A stretch of 54,215 nt of DNA, taken from positions 1 to 54,215 of IMG/VR virus record IMGVR_UViG_3300010885_013679; one strand, 5' to 3'. Under the pieces are notes generated by a model. It worked only from the letters and a program-made list of their open reading frames with translations. It had not been told where the DNA came from and searched no databases. Positions 35,343 through 43,807 of this stretch are shown here, one piece after another. Within the stretch, counting starts at the first letter, position 1; the number at the start of each line of letters is the position of its first letter. This stretch comes from a virus. The position numbers were made by a program, and so were the translations under genes.

Positions 35343-36080
35343 ATGAAAAGTTATAAATACTCAACAAAAGATAGAGCAGAAAGAGTTGCTAAAACTTTAG
35401 GGTGTGCAGGATTTCATCATCATAACGAAAATGGTGAAAAAAAATTCATGCCGTGTAAGACTCACGAAATTTTTAAATCTAAATTAAAAAAAGATACAAA
35501 AGACAAACAGGAAGTCACTGAACTTGTTGATACTGACGGTACTTGGTTATCATCAAGTATTGGTATTTTAGATCCGGCAAGTACAGGTATTGGAACAAAA
35601 ACTACAGACCAAATAGTTCCAGGCTCAAGAAACCCTAGATACCCATTTTTAAGAGGATGGGGTGAAGGGGAAGTAAAAGAGGAGGATATGTCAAAGGCAT
35701 TTGGATATGAAGACACAAAGAATTTAGATGCTAAAGACACTATTAAATATTTTAAAAAAAAAATAGGTGACGAACAATCGGCAATTGAGAGAACGACAGC
35801 ATTTGGTAAAAAAGAAACATTAGAAAAAAATGCACCTAAAAAAATAAAAAACCTTAAAAATTTTATAGATAGGTTAATTCTTAAAGAAAAAGAATTAGAC
35901 GAGTCTAAAGTCCGTGAAGATAAAATCGTTGATAAAGATAAAAAAGATGACGATTTAACAAAAAGAAAATTAGACGTTTCTCCATTATTACTTAGAAATA
36001 TAAGATTAATAAAAAAATCTGCTAAAGAAAATGGTTTAACATTTAAAGAGTTAATAGAATTAATGAGAGATGAACAGTAA
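35343..36080 (+). CDS. Conserved-looking hypothetical protein with Cys-His motif
   Basis: 245 residues, strongly charged. The N-terminus has RAERVAKTLGCAGFHHHNEN followed by KKFMPCKTHEIF: a pattern of Cys, His and Met-Pro-Cys-x-x-His that could bind metal and recurs, to my memory, in structural proteins of marine T4-like phages. The C-terminal half is Lys/Glu-rich helix with a terminal segment SAKENGLTFKELIELMRDEQ. The start is supported by the TATTTATA box. The next gene overlaps its end by 11 bases. Function not assigned. Confidence 0.6.
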   Translation: MKSYKYSTKDRAERVAKTLGCAGFHHHNENGEKKFMPCKTHEIFKSKLKKDTKDKQEVTELVDTDGTWLSSSIGILDPASTGIGTKTTDQIVPGSRNPRYPFLRGWGEGEVKEEDMSKAFGYEDTKNLDAKDTIKYFKKKIGDEQSAIERTTAFGKKETLEKNAPKKIKNLKNFIDRLILKEKELDESKVREDKIVDKDKKDDDLTKRKLDVSPLLLRNIRLIKKSAKENGLTFKELIELMRDEQ

Positions 36081-36519
36081 TCTATACGACAGAGAAGCAA
36101 AGTTACCCGAATCGTTATTAAAACATTTAAAACAATGTATTAATTCGACTAACGGTAACACAAACATAGAAGGATATAAAAGAAATCAAGAATTAACCAA
36201 AAGTGGTTTAGCAACATATCAACAAATCAAAAGAATAAAAAATTGGTTTGACAATTATGGAGGTAATAAAGAAGATTCACCATTTATCTTAAATGGTGGT
36301 GATAGGATGAAAAATTGGTGTGATGAAGTTTTAAAAACTTGGAGGGGGTCTGACGACTCTTCTAAAAAAATAAAATCAGATACTGGAATGCAAAACCAAT
36401 ATTTGGATTCACACAAAAAAAATTCTTTTAATTTAAACGATAAACACACCACAACGGTAGATAGTTTATCGGTAACTGAAGAAATAAAAAAAATAAATAA
36501 ACTTATAAAACACATTTGA
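36070..36519 (+). CDS. Hypothetical protein
   Basis: 149 residues, hydrophilic and largely helical. Its start overlaps the end of the preceding gene by 11 bases, and the next gene starts after one base, so it belongs to a coupled five-gene block. The middle segment IKRIKNWFDNYGGNKEDSPF looks like a folded motif, but I do not recognise a family. Confidence 0.55.
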   Translation: MNSNLYDREAKLPESLLKHLKQCINSTNGNTNIEGYKRNQELTKSGLATYQQIKRIKNWFDNYGGNKEDSPFILNGGDRMKNWCDEVLKTWRGSDDSSKKIKSDTGMQNQYLDSHKKNSFNLNDKHTTTVDSLSVTEEIKKINKLIKHI

Positions 36520-36520
36520 T

Positions 36521-36814
36521 ATGGCTATTCAATCTGATAAATTAGATTTTTCGCAACCAAACAATGTCTTATCTAAAATTGCAGAAGAGCAAAGAAAAAA
36601 ACTATTTCCTAGAAATGACTTTTCACCTGTTGACCAATATTCGTCGGTTCACCCTGATGCATTGGCAAATGGTGATAAGATTGGTAGAGGGACTGGAGTT
36701 GAGCTAGACATTTATAATAACAACATAGGAACAAGTACTGATGTTGCGGAAAGAAAAGATGACTTAAAAGTAAATAAATACTCACAAAACAACCCCTATT
36801 ATTCAGTACAATGA
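36521..36814 (+). CDS. Hypothetical protein
   Basis: 97 residues, polar, with SKIAEEQRKKLFPRNDFSP in the N-terminal part and many Asn and Asp residues at the end. No family recognised. The stop codon overlaps the ATG of the WYL-like gene (ATGA). Confidence 0.5.
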   Translation: MAIQSDKLDFSQPNNVLSKIAEEQRKKLFPRNDFSPVDQYSSVHPDALANGDKIGRGTGVELDIYNNNIGTSTDVAERKDDLKVNKYSQNNPYYSVQ

Positions 36815-37236
36815 AATTAATGAATAGTCTTAAAGGTCTAATTACTGAGATTGCATCGGCACAAGATATACAACGATCGATAAACATGAAAAACGTTATA
36901 ACGATAAATTATAATGGAAGAGAATACGGTAAAGGATATCGAGATATTGAACCCGTATGTTTTGGTATTAGTAAATCAGGTAATTTTGTTTTAAGGGCTT
37001 GGGAAATAGAAGGTTCGTCACATTCAAATAAGGTTAAGGGTAATCCAATACCTGGATGGAGATTATTTAGATTAGATAAAATATTGACTTATCAACTACA
37101 AGGGGATAAATTTACTGAGTCGCGTCCATTTTATAACCCAAATGGTGATAAATCGATGTCTAGAGTTATTGTTAACGCAGTATTCGATAATCAGGGTAAT
37201 GAGGACAATACCGATAATTTAGAAAATATAACATAA
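36811..37236 (+). CDS. WYL-like domain protein
   Basis: 141 residues. The pattern from about 29 to 92 follows the WYL fold: ITINYNGRE, RDIEPVCFGISKSGNFVLRAW, then GWRLFRLDKI. WYL domains bind small ligands or nucleic acid and usually accompany an HTH; none is present here. Thus it is a stand-alone domain of unknown role, possibly a sensor or nucleic-acid binding component. An alternative start at residue 4 (36820) is possible. It is coupled on both sides. Confidence 0.5.
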   Translation: MKLMNSLKGLITEIASAQDIQRSINMKNVITINYNGREYGKGYRDIEPVCFGISKSGNFVLRAWEIEGSSHSNKVKGNPIPGWRLFRLDKILTYQLQGDKFTESRPFYNPNGDKSMSRVIVNAVFDNQGNEDNTDNLENIT

Positions 37237-37237
37237 T

Positions 37238-37861
37238 ATGGGATCAGCAGAAGAATTGATGCAGAGACTCGCAGTCTCAAAAAAAATAATGGATAAACAT
37301 AACGTATTAAAAAGAGGTGAGGTAAGAAATACAAATATACCAATGGTTGAGGAATTCCAACCAACAAACGCATCGTATAATTTACCTCAAGAATTTTTAC
37401 CGGAAAATGTAACTCCAACACAAACACACGACCCTAGCGGGATATTAGATATGGACAAAATTAAACATTCAAAATTACCTGACGAAATTAAAAGGTTAAT
37501 GATAGAACAACCAATTGTACAACATTCAAGTATGACTCCAACGATCTCAAACGATATTATTGAGGGGGCTCAAAGATTAATGAACATTAATAATGGTAAC
37601 AAAACAAACCAAAAACAAACTATAAGTGAAAACAAACCACAAACACAAACACAAAACAATAATGGAAACGTTAATATGGACGATATCAAAACAATGATAC
37701 GTGATGTGGTGAGGGATACGGTTAGAGACGCGGTTAGAGAAGAACTTAAAGAGGCTGGTATGTTAGTTGAGTCCACCCAAAATTCAAACGAAACTATACA
37801 ATTTAAAGTGGGTAACCATCTATTCATTGGTAAAGTTAACAAAGTAAAAAAACTAAGTTAA
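37238..37861 (+). CDS. Hypothetical protein with amphipathic coil
   Basis: 207 residues. The first half is disordered with short conserved-looking runs (LPDEIKRLMIEQPI). A Gln/Asn-rich linker is followed by a strong amphipathic helix (DDIKTMIRDVVRDTVRDAVR, about 148-167), then a small beta end VGNHLFIGKVNKVKKLS. The shape suits an oligomerising adaptor or scaffold. It ends the small-gene block and is followed by a terminator three bases later. Confidence 0.55.
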   Translation: MGSAEELMQRLAVSKKIMDKHNVLKRGEVRNTNIPMVEEFQPTNASYNLPQEFLPENVTPTQTHDPSGILDMDKIKHSKLPDEIKRLMIEQPIVQHSSMTPTISNDIIEGAQRLMNINNGNKTNQKQTISENKPQTQTQNNNGNVNMDDIKTMIRDVVRDTVRDAVREELKEAGMLVESTQNSNETIQFKVGNHLFIGKVNKVKKLS

Positions 37862-37863
37862 TC

Positions 37864-37889
37864 AAATCCACCTTAAGGGTGGATTTTTT
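37864..37889 (+). terminator. Intrinsic terminator ending the small-gene block
   Basis: A 9-bp stem AAATCCACC/GGTGGATTT with a 5-base loop followed by a T-run, starting three bases after the stop codon at 37861. Confidence 0.85.
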
Positions 37890-37928
37890 GTTTTAAATAT
37901 ATTATTTTTTACTTAAATAAATTTTTAT

Positions 37929-39137
37929 ATGAGTAAAATAAGAGTATTAGTATTACCTTCAGATAAAACAGGTGTCGGTAAGTTCAGAAGTTTGGACCCG
38001 CACATTTGTTTACAAAATAACCATTCAGATGAATTTCATGTTGACATTGATTACGAACCAAGGGTTAATGATTTAAATTATTGGAAACAATATGACATCG
38101 TCCATTTTCATAGAACAATTGGTCATGAGTATGAACATTCTGTAGAATTAATAAAAACAATTAATTCATTAGGTATTGTAACAATTGCCGATATTGACGA
38201 CTATTGGTTACCAACAAAAGAACATCCTGTACATAGTTTAGTAATGGAACACCGATTACATGAAAAAATTATGAATAATTTAAAAGTCGCTCAACATGTA
38301 ACAACAACAACTTCGGTTTTTGCAAAAGAAATATCAAAATTAAATAAAAGCGTTTATGTTTTACCTAACGCAATAAACCCCAATGAACCACAGTTTAAAT
38401 ACAAAACAGAAACGTCAGACAAATTAAGATTTGGGTGGTTAGGTGGGTCATCTCACCTTCACGATTTAAAACTATTGGACGGCACAATAAATAAGTTAAG
38501 ACCACAACAAGATAAGTTTGAAATGTATCTATGTGGATTTGATATTCGAGGTACGGTTACTGAAATTAATCAACAAACTAGAGAACAAAAACAAAGACCA
38601 ATCACGCCTCAAGAAACTGTTTGGTCAAGATATGAAGAAATTTTTACAAACAATTATTCTTTTGTTGATGACCAACATAAAGAATTTTTAATGAAGTTTG
38701 AAGATACTCCGTATGATGGAAAAACATTCTATAATAGAATTTGGACAAAACCAGTAACTTCTTACGCATCTAATTATAGATTATTTGATGTATCTTTAGC
38801 CCCTATTAAAAACCACATTTTTAATAGAGTAAAATCACAACTTAAAGTAATCGAAGCGGGATTTTATAAAAAGGCGATAATAGCATCAAACGTAGGTCCG
38901 TACACCGTAGATTTAAAACACGCACTTAAACATGGTGAATTTACTGATGGTAACGCACTTTTAGTTGATGAAGTTAGGAACCATAGCGATTGGTCTAAAT
39001 ACATGAAAAAATTAATTGATAATCCTAATTGGGCTTACGATTTAGGTCAAAGATTGTATGAAACGGTAAAAGACACGTACGACCTAAATAAAGTAACGAA
39101 AGACAGGGCTGAACTATATAAATCCTTAATAAAATGA
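37929..39137 (+). CDS. GT-B glycosyltransferase (GT4-like)
   Basis: 402 residues. A Rossmann-type N-terminal domain (IRVLVLPSDKTGVGKFRSL), an IVHFHRTIGHEYEHS segment, and a second domain with RFGWLGGSSHLHDL and a C-terminal sugar-nucleotide-binding pattern (KVIEAGFYKKAIIASNVGPY) match GT4-type enzymes. It would transfer a sugar from a nucleotide donor. It leads the glycan operon after a terminator. The stop overlaps the start of the exonuclease gene (ATGA), so nucleic-acid genes are embedded within the same transcript. Substrate cannot be read. Confidence 0.75.
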   Translation: MSKIRVLVLPSDKTGVGKFRSLDPHICLQNNHSDEFHVDIDYEPRVNDLNYWKQYDIVHFHRTIGHEYEHSVELIKTINSLGIVTIADIDDYWLPTKEHPVHSLVMEHRLHEKIMNNLKVAQHVTTTTSVFAKEISKLNKSVYVLPNAINPNEPQFKYKTETSDKLRFGWLGGSSHLHDLKLLDGTINKLRPQQDKFEMYLCGFDIRGTVTEINQQTREQKQRPITPQETVWSRYEEIFTNNYSFVDDQHKEFLMKFEDTPYDGKTFYNRIWTKPVTSYASNYRLFDVSLAPIKNHIFNRVKSQLKVIEAGFYKKAIIASNVGPYTVDLKHALKHGEFTDGNALLVDEVRNHSDWSKYMKKLIDNPNWAYDLGQRLYETVKDTYDLNKVTKDRAELYKSLIK

Positions 39138-39862
39138 TAAATACACCTATTAACAAAATCCTATTTTTAGATATTGAAACCGTTGGTTTGTGTCGTAATT
39201 GGGAAGGATGTAAAGAAAATCATCCAAATATTGCAGAACAATTTGTAAAATATTTTGATTGGTTTTTAAAACGTTTCCCTGAAGATAATGTGGAAACAGA
39301 TGGATTAGAGGAAGAACTACAAAAGATGAACGACGTTTATGAAAAACGTTCCGCACTTGTTCCAGAATTTGCAAAGATTGTTTGTGTTTCGATGGCATTT
39401 ATGACTAAAGATGGAATTAAACAACAAACGTTTTCTAACCACGACGAAAAACAATTATTGATGGATGTTAGAGATTTATTGGATCGTTGCCACAAATTAG
39501 ATTTTTATTTATGTGGTCACAATCTTAAAAACTTTGATATCCCAATGTTAGCAAAACGAATGATTATCAATGGAATTATGCCATCAAAAATTCTACCTTC
39601 ATATGATACCAAACCATGGGAAGTAAAAGCTATAGACACAAAAGAAATTTGGCAATACGGAGCATACACCTCCATTGGTTCATTGGATTTAGTTTGTTCT
39701 ACTATGGGTATTGACACACCAAAGGATGGTCCGATTCACGGAGGAAATGTGCATGAAGTATATTGGAATAACCAAAGTAGATTGGATGAGATTTCAGAAT
39801 ACTGCGAAAAAGACGTTAAAGTACTTGTCGATTTCATAAAAAAATTAAAAGAATTAAAATAA
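39134..39862 (+). CDS. DEDDy 3'-5' exonuclease (PolB exonuclease-like)
   Basis: 242 residues. ExoI is ILFLDIETVG (D13, E15), ExoII is LCGHNLKNFDIPML (about 130-143), and ExoIII is YCEKDVKVLV (about 222-231), the Y-x-x-x-D form of the DEDDy group. It resembles stand-alone relatives of the polymerase B proofreading domain. It would trim 3' ends in repair or recombination. It overlaps genes on both sides (ATGA, then TAATG). Confidence 0.85.
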   Translation: MINTPINKILFLDIETVGLCRNWEGCKENHPNIAEQFVKYFDWFLKRFPEDNVETDGLEEELQKMNDVYEKRSALVPEFAKIVCVSMAFMTKDGIKQQTFSNHDEKQLLMDVRDLLDRCHKLDFYLCGHNLKNFDIPMLAKRMIINGIMPSKILPSYDTKPWEVKAIDTKEIWQYGAYTSIGSLDLVCSTMGIDTPKDGPIHGGNVHEVYWNNQSRLDEISEYCEKDVKVLVDFIKKLKELK

Positions 39863-40464
39863 TGTTTGAAAAATTAAAAGAAATGAAAGAAGGTATGAAA
39901 ATGATTAAAGACCTTCAATCAAAATTTGGAGATTTAAATATGGAAAACCCCGAAGAGATGTTAAAATCTATGGGTGTTACATCAGAAGATTTAGAATCTC
40001 ATTTTATGGAATCTATGGTTAATAGAGTTCAGATGAAATACGCTAACGACAGCAACAATAAAAACCCAGAATACGCATATAAATCAGACTCAGGATTTGA
40101 TTTAAGGGCGGTAGATGACATTTGGGTTCAAGCAAACGACAGAAAATTAATACCGACAGGATTAAGATTTGACATACCCGATGGGTTTGAAATACAAGTA
40201 AGGTCAAAAAGTGGTTTAGCGTTAAATCATGGGTTAATGGTTTTAAATTCTCCAGGAACAGTAGATAGCGGTTATCAAGGCGAGATTAAAGTCATAATGT
40301 TTAACACTACAAATCAAAAAATTAAAATAGAAAAAGGTCAAAAAATTGCACAAGCGGTTGTGTGTCCGGTAGTTAATGGAAGATGGATAGATTTAATTAA
40401 AGTTGATGTCTTACCAGAAAAAGATAGAAACGATAATGGGTTTGGATCAACAGGTTTAAAATAA
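39862..40464 (+). CDS. dut: dUTPase with N-terminal helical extension
   Basis: 200 residues. Trimeric dUTPase motifs are all present: motif 1 SDSGFDLRA, motif 2 RSKSGLA, motif 3 GTVDSGYQGEI, motif 4 GQKIAQAVV and motif 5 RNDNGFGSTG. It hydrolyses dUTP to dUMP, protecting phage DNA from uracil and feeding thymidylate synthesis. About 65 extra residues precede the catalytic part; they form amphipathic helices (KLKEMKEGMKMIKDLQSKF) not found in standard enzymes (about 150 residues) and may mediate a contact. The ATG overlaps the preceding stop codon. Confidence 0.9.
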   Translation: MFEKLKEMKEGMKMIKDLQSKFGDLNMENPEEMLKSMGVTSEDLESHFMESMVNRVQMKYANDSNNKNPEYAYKSDSGFDLRAVDDIWVQANDRKLIPTGLRFDIPDGFEIQVRSKSGLALNHGLMVLNSPGTVDSGYQGEIKVIMFNTTNQKIKIEKGQKIAQAVVCPVVNGRWIDLIKVDVLPEKDRNDNGFGSTGLK

Positions 40465-40469
40465 TAGAT

Positions 40470-41564
40470 ATGATTACTATAGGATTTTCAACAAGAAAAA
40501 TTGATAACGATTTTATTGACATGATTAAGAAAACTTCAGGGGTATCTAATCCTGAAATAATTCCTGTGGAAAATAATGGTCAGTTGTCATTGACTGAAAT
40601 TTATAATAAAATATTAAATGATTCAAAAAACGATATCGTAATATTATGTCACGATGACATTTATTTTGATAGTAAAAATTGGGGTCAAAAAATATTAAAA
40701 CATTTTAAAAGAAATCTCGATTATGGAATTTTAGGTCTTGCGGGCACAACTCACATGCCAAAATCCGCAAAATGGTGGGAAGATTTTTCTAAAATGAAAG
40801 GGATTGTAAATCATGAACATGAAGGTAAAAAATGGGAATCAAAATATTCTTCAAGTTTAGGTAATCAAATTGATGATGTAGTTTTGGTTGATGGTCTTTT
40901 TATTGTCATAAACAAAAATAAAATTAAACAACCTTTTAACAAAGAAATAAAAGGGTTCCACTTTTATGATGTGGATTTTTCATTTAGAAATTTTATTGAC
41001 GATGTAAAGATTGGGGTTATGTATGATGTAAGAGTTACACATAAATCCATCGGTCAAACAAATGAACAATGGGAAAAAAATAGAGAAATATTTGCTGAAA
41101 AATATGAAGATGTTTTACCGGTTAAAATTAAAAAAGATGTGAATAAAAACTCAAATTTAAAAATTTTAATTTTTGAGAATGATTTTTATAGATGTGAGAA
41201 CTTACTAACATCTTTAAAAAAAATAAAATTCACCCCATCTTTTTGTGGTATGGTATACGATGAAAAAATTATTAAAAAATTAAAACTTAATAATGTTAAA
41301 AGTTTTAATATAAATGAACCTTGTGGATATAAACTTGGTGACGGCAAATGGGGCTTTAATAATCCAAATGGATTTATTCCTGCTGAAGTGAACAAACTAT
41401 ATAAAATATCTGAAGTTAACTTTGACATTATTCATATTTTTGATGAAAACTTATTACCAATGGTTAAAGGTCTTTATCCTAACTCTGATATTTTTTTACA
41501 AAATAAAACATATAACTCGGAAGACGAATTAATAAACGATTATAATAATTTTTTAAATGGTTAA
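40470..41564 (+). CDS. Glycosyltransferase-like protein (GT2-type, PF13712-like)
   Basis: 364 residues. The first 230 have a GT-A pattern: IVILCHDDIYFDS (DxD-like HDD at 61-63), LGLAGTTHMPKSAKWW, VDGLFIVINKNKI, and FHFYDVDFSFR. The last 130 residues are a separate domain with no recognised family. It would transfer a sugar to a glycan or protein. The gene end overlaps the next by eight bases. Confidence 0.7.
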   Translation: MITIGFSTRKIDNDFIDMIKKTSGVSNPEIIPVENNGQLSLTEIYNKILNDSKNDIVILCHDDIYFDSKNWGQKILKHFKRNLDYGILGLAGTTHMPKSAKWWEDFSKMKGIVNHEHEGKKWESKYSSSLGNQIDDVVLVDGLFIVINKNKIKQPFNKEIKGFHFYDVDFSFRNFIDDVKIGVMYDVRVTHKSIGQTNEQWEKNREIFAEKYEDVLPVKIKKDVNKNSNLKILIFENDFYRCENLLTSLKKIKFTPSFCGMVYDEKIIKKLKLNNVKSFNINEPCGYKLGDGKWGFNNPNGFIPAEVNKLYKISEVNFDIIHIFDENLLPMVKGLYPNSDIFLQNKTYNSEDELINDYNNFLNG

Positions 41565-42348
41565 AATATTATCAGGATGGAGTAATAAAGGAGGATCTAC
41601 TTTCGCCTTTATAAATTTAACAAACGAGTTAAACAAAAACGGAATAGACACTACATTCTATGGTCCACATAATTGGCATTTAGATAAATGTAAATCAGGA
41701 TTATTGGACAATACTTTTACACTTAATAAGGAAGATACAATAATTGTCCATTTTTTAAATTTAGGGGTTAGACCTGACGTAAAAAGAGTTATCCTATCTT
41801 GTCATGAAAAGAATTTATTTGAGGTTGGGGATATGAAACCTTTTTGGGACGAAACAGTCTTTATCAATAATAAACATAGAAACTATCATGAGAGATACAC
41901 GGGACCATTTAACATCATCCCTAATTTAAGGGAATCACTAATTAAAAATAAAAAAAGTAAAGAGGTTATTGGCGTTGCAGGAGTTGTCGGGTCAATAGAT
42001 GAAAATAAACAAACCCATATCTCAATTCAAAGAGCATTAAGTGATGGTAACAAAAAGGTTTATCTTTTTGGTAATGTTACAGATACAAACTACTATAACA
42101 CCCAAGTTAAACCATTAATTGACGGGGATATTGTTGTTGAGTATGGTTACATATCTGACAAACAAAAAATGTACGATATGGTTAGTTCGGCGTATCTTTC
42201 ATCTAAAAGTGAGGTTGCTTCCTTAGTTAAGGATGAGTGTGAAAGTACTGGAACAAATTTTAAAGGTAATTATGCGACAAATAATGACTCTGAATTTTTA
42301 ACAAATGAAGAAATCATTAATAAATGGAAAAACATTTTAAAACTATGA
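41557..42348 (+). CDS. Short GT4-like glycosyltransferase
   Basis: 263 residues, shorter than typical GT4 enzymes (about 350-400). N-terminal WSNKGGSTFAFINLTNEL and a second half with GVAGVVGSIDENKQTHISIQ and KKVYLFGNVTDTNYY match GT-B domains. C-terminal catalytic elements are compact (SSAYLSSKSEVASLVKDE). It starts within the previous gene and ends at a TGA that overlaps the ATG of an 18-codon remnant. Confidence 0.6.
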   Translation: MVKILSGWSNKGGSTFAFINLTNELNKNGIDTTFYGPHNWHLDKCKSGLLDNTFTLNKEDTIIVHFLNLGVRPDVKRVILSCHEKNLFEVGDMKPFWDETVFINNKHRNYHERYTGPFNIIPNLRESLIKNKKSKEVIGVAGVVGSIDENKQTHISIQRALSDGNKKVYLFGNVTDTNYYNTQVKPLIDGDIVVEYGYISDKQKMYDMVSSAYLSSKSEVASLVKDECESTGTNFKGNYATNNDSEFLTNEEIINKWKNILKL

Positions 42349-42401
42349 TAATCGTTACTACATTATACAATGCGGAAAATTATTTAAAAAATAAATACTA
42401 A
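42345..42401 (+). pseudogene. Remnant of a GT2 glycosyltransferase 5' end
   Basis: An 18-codon reading frame begins at the ATG overlapping the previous stop (ATGA) and reads MIIVTTLYNAENYLKNKY. The start is very close to the N-terminus of the intact GT2 gene at 43085 (MVILTGFYNAEKYVERS). The remainder of the gene is absent; the SDR gene follows instead. Confidence 0.6.
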
Positions 42402-42407
42402 AATAAA

Positions 42408-43097
42408 ATGGTTATAGGTAACGGTTCTTTGGCTACTGTTTTTTTTGATGAGTTTAATAGTAATGACGAAATATTAATTTTTGCATCCGGTGTTTCTGAT
42501 TCCACTGAAAACAAAGAAGAAAATTTTAATAGGGAAAAAAACTTATTGTCTAAAACAATAAAAAATAATTATGAAAAAAAAATTGTTTATTTTAGTAGCA
42601 TATTTGTAGAGTTTAAAGAAACCAAATATTATTCCCATAAATTAGAAATGGAAAATTTAATATCGACAACTTGTAAAAATTTTTTAATAATTCGTCTACC
42701 TCAGGTTGTTGGAGAAAAAGGAAATAAAAAAAATATTGTAAATTTTTTTATTGAATGTTTAATAAATGAAGAAAAAACAATTATATTTTCTGATAGTTGG
42801 AGATCAATAATTGGTGTTGATGATGTTTTTAAGTTGTCTAAAGAATTAATTTTTAATCACAATAATAAAGTTTTAAAATTTTCTAATATAGAAATCATAA
42901 GTGTTGTAGACCTTTACAAAAAAATTTGTAAAATTATTAATAAAAAAGAAAATTTTGAATTGTCCGACTACCAAGAAAAAATCCCAAGTATAGATAATAG
43001 TCAAGAAGTTATTGATATATTAAAAAAATTAAATATTATTACTGAAAATTATACTGATAAAATTTTAACAAAATATTTAAAAAAATGGTCATATTAA
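42408..43097 (+). CDS. Short SDR/NAD-dependent epimerase-like enzyme
   Basis: 229 residues. A Rossmann start VIGNGSLATVF (GxGxxA), VYFSSIF (catalytic Ser region), YYSHKLEME (Y-x-x-x-K) and LIIRLPQVVG (the usual SDR strand) fit extended SDR enzymes, but this is short (usual about 310). The sequence is strikingly Lys/Asn/Ile-rich and AT-rich. It would modify a nucleotide sugar or related intermediate. It replaces the body of the broken GT2 gene before it and overlaps the next GT2 gene by 13 bases. Confidence 0.6.
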   Translation: MVIGNGSLATVFFDEFNSNDEILIFASGVSDSTENKEENFNREKNLLSKTIKNNYEKKIVYFSSIFVEFKETKYYSHKLEMENLISTTCKNFLIIRLPQVVGEKGNKKNIVNFFIECLINEEKTIIFSDSWRSIIGVDDVFKLSKELIFNHNNKVLKFSNIEIISVVDLYKKICKIINKKENFELSDYQEKIPSIDNSQEVIDILKKLNIITENYTDKILTKYLKKWSY

Positions 43098-43807
43098 CAG
43101 GATTTTATAATGCCGAAAAATACGTTGAGAGAAGTATTTTATCCATGATGGGTCAAACTCATAAAGATTTTAAATGTTATATCACTCATGATATGTCAAC
43201 TGATAATTCTGTACAGATTGTTAGTGATTTAATTAAAAATGATGAAAGATTCGTTTTAGTTAATGATTACGAAAAAAAACTATATCAAGCCGGAAATTTT
43301 GACAGAACCATAAGATTTAATTCTGAAATAGAAGATGATGAATTACTTATTGAGGTTGATGGTGATGATTGGTTACCTGACGCAAAAGTATTTGAAAGGA
43401 TTAACGAGGTTTATAAAAATCCCGACGTATGGATTGCTAATGGTAGTTTTAAATATTCAAATGGACATCCAGGATTCTCAAGCCCCCAAACAAATTTTGA
43501 AAATTTAAGAGGGGCTAGATTTACTGCTTCTCATATAAGAACATGGAGAGCATTTTTATGGAGAAATATTAAAGAAGAAGACCTAAGAGATGAAAATGGT
43601 GATTACTGGCAATGGAGTGGCGATTTATGTTTTATGTTCCCTATGCTCGAGATGTCTGGTAAAGAACATTATAGTTTCATGACAGATATAAATTATGTCT
43701 ATAATGCTGAAAATCCGATAAACGAACACAAAGTAGATATGTCAATGGTAACCGACCACGCAAACAGAATTAGGAATAAAACCCCTTACAAAAAACTAAT
43801 AAGATAA
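43085..43807 (+). CDS. GT2 family glycosyltransferase
   Basis: 240 residues. Canonical GT-A features: VILTGFYNAEKYVERSILSM (1-21), THDMSTDNS (about 34-42), DGDDWLPD (92-99, the DxD metal site) and a later ENPIN loop. It would add a sugar from a nucleotide donor. The start overlaps the SDR gene and the stop shares a base with the GT11 gene (TAATG). Confidence 0.85.
   Translation: MVILTGFYNAEKYVERSILSMMGQTHKDFKCYITHDMSTDNSVQIVSDLIKNDERFVLVNDYEKKLYQAGNFDRTIRFNSEIEDDELLIEVDGDDWLPDAKVFERINEVYKNPDVWIANGSFKYSNGHPGFSSPQTNFENLRGARFTASHIRTWRAFLWRNIKEEDLRDENGDYWQWSGDLCFMFPMLEMSGKEHYSFMTDINYVYNAENPINEHKVDMSMVTDHANRIRNKTPYKKLIR

Noticed and set aside
35462-36100. 212-residue reading frame antisense to the gene at 35343
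   Set aside because: Ser/Phe/Leu-rich shadow of a Lys-rich gene; no start context and it covers a clear plus-strand gene with a promoter-like box.
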